Source of the DNA: Dermanyssus gallinae | Lineage: Eukaryota; Arthropoda; Arachnida; Mesostigmata; Dermanyssidae | Assembly (NCBI GenBank): GCA_003439945.1 | Contig: QVRM01006613.1 | Span: 57,447-121,446 of the forward strand | Direction of reading: 5' to 3' | DNA length: 64,000 nucleotides | Shown: in pieces, positions 44,561 to 64,000 of the stretch | Numbering within the stretch: position 1 is the first letter of the stretch | Layout: every line of letters starts with the position of its first letter | Made by a program: the position numbers and the translations under genes | The notes under the pieces: generated by a model | What the model saw: the letters and a program-made list of their open reading frames with translations, nothing else | The model's database searches: none | What the model was told of the DNA's origin: nothing

Positions 44561-45818
44561 GAAGAACGTAATGTGTTATACCAGGAACAGGTTTTAATGA
44601 CTAGCCATTATGCGGCGTGTCTAAACTGAAGGCATGTACTATAAGTACGATGTATTATAGTATGTATTATAGTACCGGAGAAGCAAACCAGCATCAACAA
44701 ATTAGTTACACAAAACGTTTTTAGGTTATAGTTCTTTATCAGTTGCCCTTTGACCTACTGGCCTTCATCAAAACAAGATTTACCCCTAAGACGCTACTAG
44801 TTAATCATACTGTATTGCTTGTTGTATCACATATGGATGCTCCGTCACAAGTCGTGTAGTGAGTGTATTCCTCGACAGAGGAATACAGTCGAAATCCTCT
44901 GCATTCAAGTAGTGCAGAACCGAATTCATATACGACCGGTAACACCCACCATATTTCCTACGTCCTGTAACCTAAGTATAAAATATGATATTCATGATGT
45001 GAGCTGCCACGTCTTGCTTTCGTCTATTAGCGATCCGTGGCACTATACAAGAGAATCGCGGGTTGCAGCAAATCGAGATCAAAAACAGCGCTCACAAAAA
45101 CATGGTGCCTTTTATTAATTAGCTCGATGCAGGCCTGCGTAACTCAGCAATTCCCAATAAAATTACGTTCATTTATATATATTATACAAACACAAACAGA
45201 CGTACGTATTATGTCTCAACGTGTTTCGAATTTCCCGTACTGCATTACACATTCGATTACGCATTGCGATAACATGTTGCAGGTTTATTGCTTGGCCTTC
45301 AAACGCTTGTAAGTCAGTGGCATCCAAAAGGGTTTTGCAAACCGTATAAACTTCTAGCTGGCTTTTAGCACCATCAGCTGTCGGCTACTTTTCCGTGCCT
45401 CTCTCTAAGTCTCTCTACGGTGGCTTGCTTGTCAGTGCCTTATTCGGAACTGATACTATATGCAAAGCGACCTTATCTTTGCCCACACCACTTGTTCAAG
45501 CATACTCATCACGTGTTTGGTTCCTAATGTTTCCGCTGTTCTGGCGCTATCTCTTTGGAGACAACGCTTCCAATGCTATCTCGTTGGAAACATCGTACGC
45601 TACAAGCCTACAGGTGAACTCTCTGCTTGAGACTTGCAAAATTGAGAGGTATGGCATTCCTCTTCCACAAATTAGGTGGGTCACGGATATATACAGTTCG
45701 CCACACGCTTCCCTCTGTTGCGATATAGCAAGATTATTACGTCCTCTTTATTAAACAGCTAAAGGAGGTGCCCTGCGTAGGAGTGATTCGTTTAGTAGGC
45801 GTGTTAATCTTATTGTAA

Positions 45819-45857
<39 letters not shown>

Positions 45858-46235
45858 TTAAATTCAATTGCGCTGAATTTCGCGTACATCGCATGGACGT
45901 ATGTAATATTCGTCGTGGAATATAGACTAAGTGAACTTAAGTGTGCTCGGTAGCGTCCGCAATCCAACGTTCGATGCAAGTGTTCAATGCACGAAGGAGC
46001 TAAGTCTGTCAGAAATATTATTCAATTGTTAAGTTGTAAGTTGTGGCCAGAATTGTGGCTTTTATAGAATCACGTTTTGGTTTATTGTAGATTATTGCTG
46101 TTCATATTAGACATTAGGTGAGTTCCCGTGTACGTTGAGCGGGTGGGGTTTTGTCTACGACATCTAAGATGATCTTCTCGTAACCAACGTAGGCTAAGAA
46201 CAGTGACTTGGATATCTTAATCAAATTTCGCTTGA

Positions 46236-46278
<43 letters not shown>

Positions 46279-46368
46279 TAGTGAAAGTAAATGTAGTACA
46301 TCTGACCGACAGTCTGGTGTCTTTCTTTATGGACAGAGAGCGTTTTTACCGACGCTAAAAAAAACAGT
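44561..46368. other. No gene recognised
   Basis: Two (TA)n runs (45,822-45,854 and 46,238-46,280). The 119-codon frame at 45,395-45,754 has a hydrophobic middle but resembles no family I know. Confidence 0.4.
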
Positions 46369-48892
46369 ATGAAAAGGTGTCAAATACATGCCTGCCCTTT
46401 TTTGCTGGCACTCTCATTGTCAGCGCTCACCTGTTCTGCTGGTACCCCTTCTCGCCTTCCTGCAGAGATTGTGTATCTGTCGTCGCATGATGGATACATC
46501 CTCCAACATGCTCCAACATCTAATGAAACGGGGGCGGCCTTTTTGTTGAGGGCAGGCAGGGGTCTTTTGAGTGGGGCTTTCGAAAAAGCGCGAGACAGAG
46601 AGGGAGAGGGGGTGGTTCACGACAGACAGAGAGAGAGAGAGAGACAAGAGGTTCTTCATGAGAAGTAGAGAGAGATAATAGAGAGGAGAAGTGGAGAGGG
46701 ATGATGAGGTGGATGGTCGTGGTTGGTGCTGTCTACAGCCATCGAGCGCCATTGGTGGCGGGCCGGCGAGAACAGTCGCGGGCGGCTGGCTGCTCGCACA
46801 TGTTACTACGATGATTACGACTGTAGTACTCCACCGTTTTGAGTGGGCGCAGCTCGATGGACTCACTCGCGTTATGATGCTGCTGCTGCTGCTCCTTGAT
46901 GCTCCTTGATGTCGCTGGCCGGTGGCGGCTGCTGAGCCGACGCGAAGAAACATCGGAAAGCGCTAGCGGCAGGAGGGGGGGAATGGATGGCGGTAGATGG
47001 AGGGCTGGTCGCTCCTATTGCTTCAAAACAAATGAGCCAGTGGAACAACAACAACGACGACGACGCCGCCGCCGGCTAAAACAACAATAACAACAGTGAC
47101 AACAACAACAACAACAGTGACAAGGACAACAATAACAACATCAACAACCACAACAACAACACAAACAACAATAACACCAACAACAACAACAACAGTAACA
47201 ATTATAACAGCAACAATAACAACAACAACAACAACATAAGCATCAACGAGAGCCGGAAGAACAAGAGCAGGAGAAGAAACAACTGTAGTGCTTGTTGCTC
47301 TGTAGAGATCTCGTAAGAGCTTTTGCTGGCTGGATAGTTGACTGGAGTCAGTTCAGCTCGTCAGATTAGCTCGGATAGAGGCAGGCAGGCAGACAGGAGT
47401 CGGAAAGAGAGCAGGCAGAAGGAAACTCCTTGGACTCGTCGGGTCATCGCCGCCGCCACCGCCACAGTAAATGCCAGTCAAGGGTTGTACAGCAACATCG
47501 GTGAGTTGGTGTTGATTGATGTTTCTGCTGCTGCTGCTGTTGCTGTTGCTGGTTGTGGTGCTGCTGCTGCTGCCGTCGCCTCCTGCCATAGCCAGTCTTC
47601 TCCATACTATTGGAAATCATTGGAATCATTGGCATTGGAAATCGTCGAATGTGGAATACGAACGATCTCTTTCTATCGCTCTATGCATGTATGTTTAAAA
47701 GTTATTATTATTATTATTCTTATTATACGTTGCGATTATGTACGTGAACGCGAATGTGTGACGCGCTGCTGTGCGCCTAGTGGCTGCTGTTCTGGACGGG
47801 CTTTGCTATCGAGTCTTTTGCGAGTCTCTGGCACTGGAAGGAAAAGTGTTTGTGGCACTGGTATGGTGAGCGGCGAACGGTTTGTTATGATTGCTGTTCC
47901 ACCGCCATCGCTCGTCGTAATTGTTCTCGTTCTCCTGGCCTAGCGAGGAAGGCAGCGAATCTGTTGATTCTGTTTGTTGTGTGGTTGTAGTTTGTGTTGC
48001 TACAGTTCTGATTCTGTCACTATTGCTGCTGCTGCTGCTGCTGCTGTTGCTGTTGTCGTTGCTACTGTTGCGGCTATTGTCGACTGACGTTTCTGTGTGC
48101 AGTATATTGCTGTTGTCGGACGGTTGCTGCGATGTAATAGTCACTCAGCAACAAAACGAAAAGTAGGACTACGAGGAAACTGCCGCTAGGAGTTTCGGTG
48201 TGAATGATGAACAACAACTACCCCCGCGACCCCAGCAGTGATCGCAGCCAAAGCTCCGACCGGCCCTTAAGTACGACTGTTGCTATTGTTGCCGGCTACG
48301 CCAATTGACGTTGTTGAAGGTTTTGACGTTGTTGTAATTGTTGTCGTCATCGTGTCGTGTCGTGTTCGTGTTGTTCTACTCTTCCGATCTATTGGCTAAA
48401 AATGCAAAGAAAAACGCACGTTTGCCGAATGTATAACGTACTATTTAACGCTGACGTTCGAAATCGACGCGACGCGGCGCAGCGCGATACGAGCGTCTTC
48501 GTCATTGTCATCAGAGTCAGAAGACGTCACTAAGCAACCAAGTTAGCTAGACAACTGACATGCGTCCCACGGAAAAGTTCGCCTAGAAGTTTGATACTGG
48601 ACACTGGCTGGAGGACCCCACGGGCGGAGGGAGGGGTGGGTGGAAACTCACGGGCCGGAGGCAACTCCCGAGGGGGGTGGGGGTGGTGGGACAACGCCGT
48701 GGGACGACCCGGTGGGAGACACCACGCGAGAAGACGTACGACACGACAGCGATGACAGAGACGGCCAAGTGCAACAACGCAACGGTAACAGCAACAGTGG
48801 CAGCGTCTGCTCTGCGAGAATTCCTCGACGGACTGACGTGACCGGTAGAGCCGGCACGTGTTCATCCATCAGCAACAGGCCGGGCCCTTACC

Positions 48893-48921
48893 CCGCGCCC
48901 GGGTAGTCTACCCGGGCGCGG
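48893..48921. other. GC-rich perfect hairpin
   Basis: A 13-bp arm CCGCGCCCGGGTA is followed by a 3-base loop and its exact inverse complement. Confidence 0.85.
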
Positions 48922-49164
48922 TCTTTCTTGCCGCTTAACAATCATAACAGCAGTGTCGTATCGCTGCTACCCCCGTGTGTCGTGCAGCTTGCTATATGTT
49001 GTCTATTCTCTGACCCTGCCGGCCGGCCGCGAGCTAGCCTGCCCACCCACTACCTTATCTATCTATGACCACCACCTGCCTGGCTTCATCTACATTTCCC
49101 TTCATCTATCACCGCAGCAGCTAGCAGCGATTTTGACGCCCGCTTTCTCGGGACATAACGAGAG

Positions 49165-49300
49165 ACAGGGCGCGCGAGAGAGAGAGAGAGAGAGGGAGAG
49201 AGACGTAGAGAGAGATATATAGTTAGTTGGGTAGATAGAGATAGTTAGAGAGAAATTAATATACATAGATACTTAAGGAGAAAGAGAGAGACCGTTAGTT

Positions 49301-49349
<49 letters not shown>

Positions 49350-49375
49350 TAGATAGAGAGAGATAGAGGTAGTCT
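49165..49375. repeat. (GA)n / (GATA) purine-rich tract
   Basis: Runs of GA, GAGATA and TA (49,301-49,330) on the plus strand form a nearly all-purine stretch upstream of the LIM gene. Confidence 0.85.
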
Positions 49376-50255
49376 GGACGATATAGATAGATAAAGAGAC
49401 AGACAAACACAGGGAGAGAAAGATCTACCTAGCTGGCCGTGTGTATTTGTGTTTGGGTAGATGCGTATGTCCGTCGGTAGAGGAAGTGCGACGTCGCCGA
49501 GGAGCGCCAGAACGCCACTGCCCACCACGGTGGAATTCACTACACACATTCAGCACCGCTGAACCGGCGAACATAGGCGCATTGTTTCTCTTTCGGTCTG
49601 TTTATTTGTCTATCGGTCTGTCGGTCTGTATGGAGCAAAATGCAACCAACGTTTTTGTGCTTGCAGGTGAGGATGTCTGCCATCGACTACAGCAGTAGCA
49701 GCAGCAGCAACAGCTCCAAAAACAGCAGCCGCCGTCAATTGCATTGATCAATCATCTCTCGTCACGTTGTGCATGGTTGTGGCGTGTCACGGCTGGACCA
49801 CGGTTGCCGAACGACGTATTGCCACGACGTTTCGTGGTGTCATTGATGCACCCGTTGCAGTCACGTTGTGCTCTGTGCTACCATGTGCCATATCGATGCT
49901 GAGGATTACGAACGAGGCTGGCTAAACAGAGGCCACACCAGGCCAATCAGATGAGTCGCTCACAGCGCGTATCGTGGTGGATGAGGGGACTGACGGAGTC
50001 AGCTGGGTGTGTACGATGTGTATTGTGATTGCCTCTGTGTGCGCGTGTGTAGTAGTAGTAGTAGTAGGTATGCGATGTGTTGAGTCGCAGTAATCGTGGT
50101 CAATCTGTGCGACCATTGAGTGACGGCAAAAGCGCACCAGTGAAACTTTCTCCAGACGTTGTTGTTGTCGTTTCTGTCGTCGTCACCGTCGTCACCGTCG
50201 TCGCGTTTCTAGATGCCTGTGTGTTATTAGCAAGAATGCGAGCGGATTAGCATAC

Positions 50256-50280
50256 GCCGGAAAGTTGTTCACTTTCCGGC
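50256..50280. other. Perfect hairpin upstream of the LIM gene start
   Basis: Arms GCCGGAAAGT and ACTTTCCGGC flank a 5-base loop, about 400 bp before the start codon. Confidence 0.8.
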
Positions 50281-50677
50281 ACCTCTAGTGGCTGTCGGAG
50301 CGGGCCGCACACCTCGATACACGCCTCATGCGGTGGGACACGCGACGTCCTTGATGTCAGCGCAGTGTTCGGCACACGTTCGTCGGGCGACGCTGCCGAA
50401 ACAGACGACAGTTATTCGGGCGCCGGCCAACCACAGAAGGCCGCCCGAACGTAGACGAGACGCTGCCGTTTTGACGGCACCACGTCGGCGACGCCGCCGC
50501 CCGCCAAGGGGCTAATCGAGGGCAGAGAAGAGGCGCGAGTCAGGCTAGCTGAGGTTAAGGACGTTGTTGTTCTTGTTGGTGTTGTTGTTGTTGTCGTCGT
50601 CGTCGTCGTCGTCCTTTACGCCTCCTACTCCGTCTATTCCCTCGCCTCACTCCTATGCACCTCCGCCGCGGCCGGCC

Positions 50678-63669
<12,992 letters not shown>

Positions 63670-63895
63670 GTGAGTGCATGAAAAAGTATATATTAAGCGA
63701 GACGAAGGGCTATATTTCATTCATTTTGCAACACGATTTCGTGAAACGGAAGATTCGTTTTAATGCCCTTGAATTAAAGATATTTTAAAGGAGATTGTTT
63801 TTAACTTAGAACATCTTTCGTCCCTATGGGCCGGATATGTTGAGATATCTATGGCTCAGCGCCCAACAGTCTTTATGGCAGCATGGCCGCTGTAA

Positions 63896-63947
63896 ACGAT
63901 GCTCATTTAGAGTATGTGATCCACCATATATTCTAAATGAGCATCGT
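63896..63947. repeat. 16-bp perfect inverted repeat
   Basis: ACGATGCTCATTTAGA at 63,896-63,911 is exactly inverted at 63,932-63,947, with a 20-bp loop and weaker pairing further in. Confidence 0.8.
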
Positions 63948-64000
63948 CCCTCCCGGTATATGACAGCCATGAGTGCTAATGCCCGTAGGTGATTCAGAGT

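Larger units (their letters stand above)
46369..50677. promoter_or_regulatory. Trinucleotide-rich upstream region of the zyxin-family gene
   Basis: AAC/CAA runs (47,047-47,240), CTG/TGC runs (47,520-47,580; 48,015-48,060), GA runs (49,165-49,375) and two perfect GC-rich hairpins mark this GC-richer block. Open frames here are low-complexity on both strands. It is the likely home of the promoter and any untranslated exons. A GT donor-like GCAGGTGAGG occurs at 49,665, but no exon can be proven. Confidence 0.4.

Noticed and set aside
45395..45754. 119-codon frame with a hydrophobic segment
   Set aside because: No family recognised, no splice-supported neighbours, and similar lengths arise by chance in this window.
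50564..50677. Hydrophobic leader before MSNLYQDLK suggesting a signal peptide in the LIM protein
   Set aside because: This part has no ATG; it opens at TTG within GTT/GTC repeats, and zyxin-family proteins are cytosolic.

Overview
This is a eukaryotic, intron-rich, AT-leaning nuclear window that looks like an arthropod, most plausibly a chelicerate (parasitiform mite or tick). The inference rests on small conserved animal genes split into many short exons with GT-AG introns, on long (TA)n tracts in almost every intron, on CAG/CAA/AAC-rich flanks, and on decayed non-LTR fragments of the type often labelled 'tick transposon'. The species cannot be fixed from the sequence alone. Gene models below were built by hand from conserved peptide blocks and splice sites; the four complete multi-exon models close in frame.

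Layout. 1-7.3 kb: retroelement debris. 7.3-10.7 kb: trinucleotide-rich upstream region with a perfect 36-bp minisatellite. 10,688-17,822 (+): CYHR1/ZTRAF1 (RING/TRAF-type zinc protein), eight coding exons. 20,234-29,160 (-): NMD3, the 60S ribosome export adaptor, ten coding exons, convergent with CYHR1. 29-33 kb: retroelement and MITE debris. 32,998-34,727 (+): a 70-residue LYR-motif microprotein resembling the MIEF1 upstream-ORF product, directly followed by MTRFR (C12orf65-like GGQ ribosome-rescue factor), apparently in one transcription unit. 37,101-38,655 (-): HSBP1-like heat-shock-factor-binding protein, two exons. 39-43.7 kb: stacked transposon remains (two kinds of non-LTR element and a BEL/Pao element). 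46-50.6 kb: trinucleotide-rich and hairpin-bearing 5' region. 50,678-63,669 and beyond (+): zyxin/LPP/TRIP6-family LIM gene, of which a large proline-rich first coding exon and the first LIM exon are visible, separated by an 11.2-kb intron full of transposon remains.

How the parts relate. NMD3 acts in large-subunit ribosome export. The LYR microprotein and MTRFR both belong to families that act on the mitochondrial large ribosomal subunit, so their tandem arrangement may be a functional dicistron; this is the most interesting signal here. The other genes (ubiquitin/trafficking-type zinc protein, stress regulator, focal-adhesion adaptor) have no obvious functional link to each other. No CRISPR, rRNA or confident tRNA gene was seen. 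The recurrent transposon theme is one superfamily of non-LTR element with a zinc-finger plus restriction-like-endonuclease C-terminus (at least five fragments), plus an R1-like family with a recognisable 3' UTR (four fragments).
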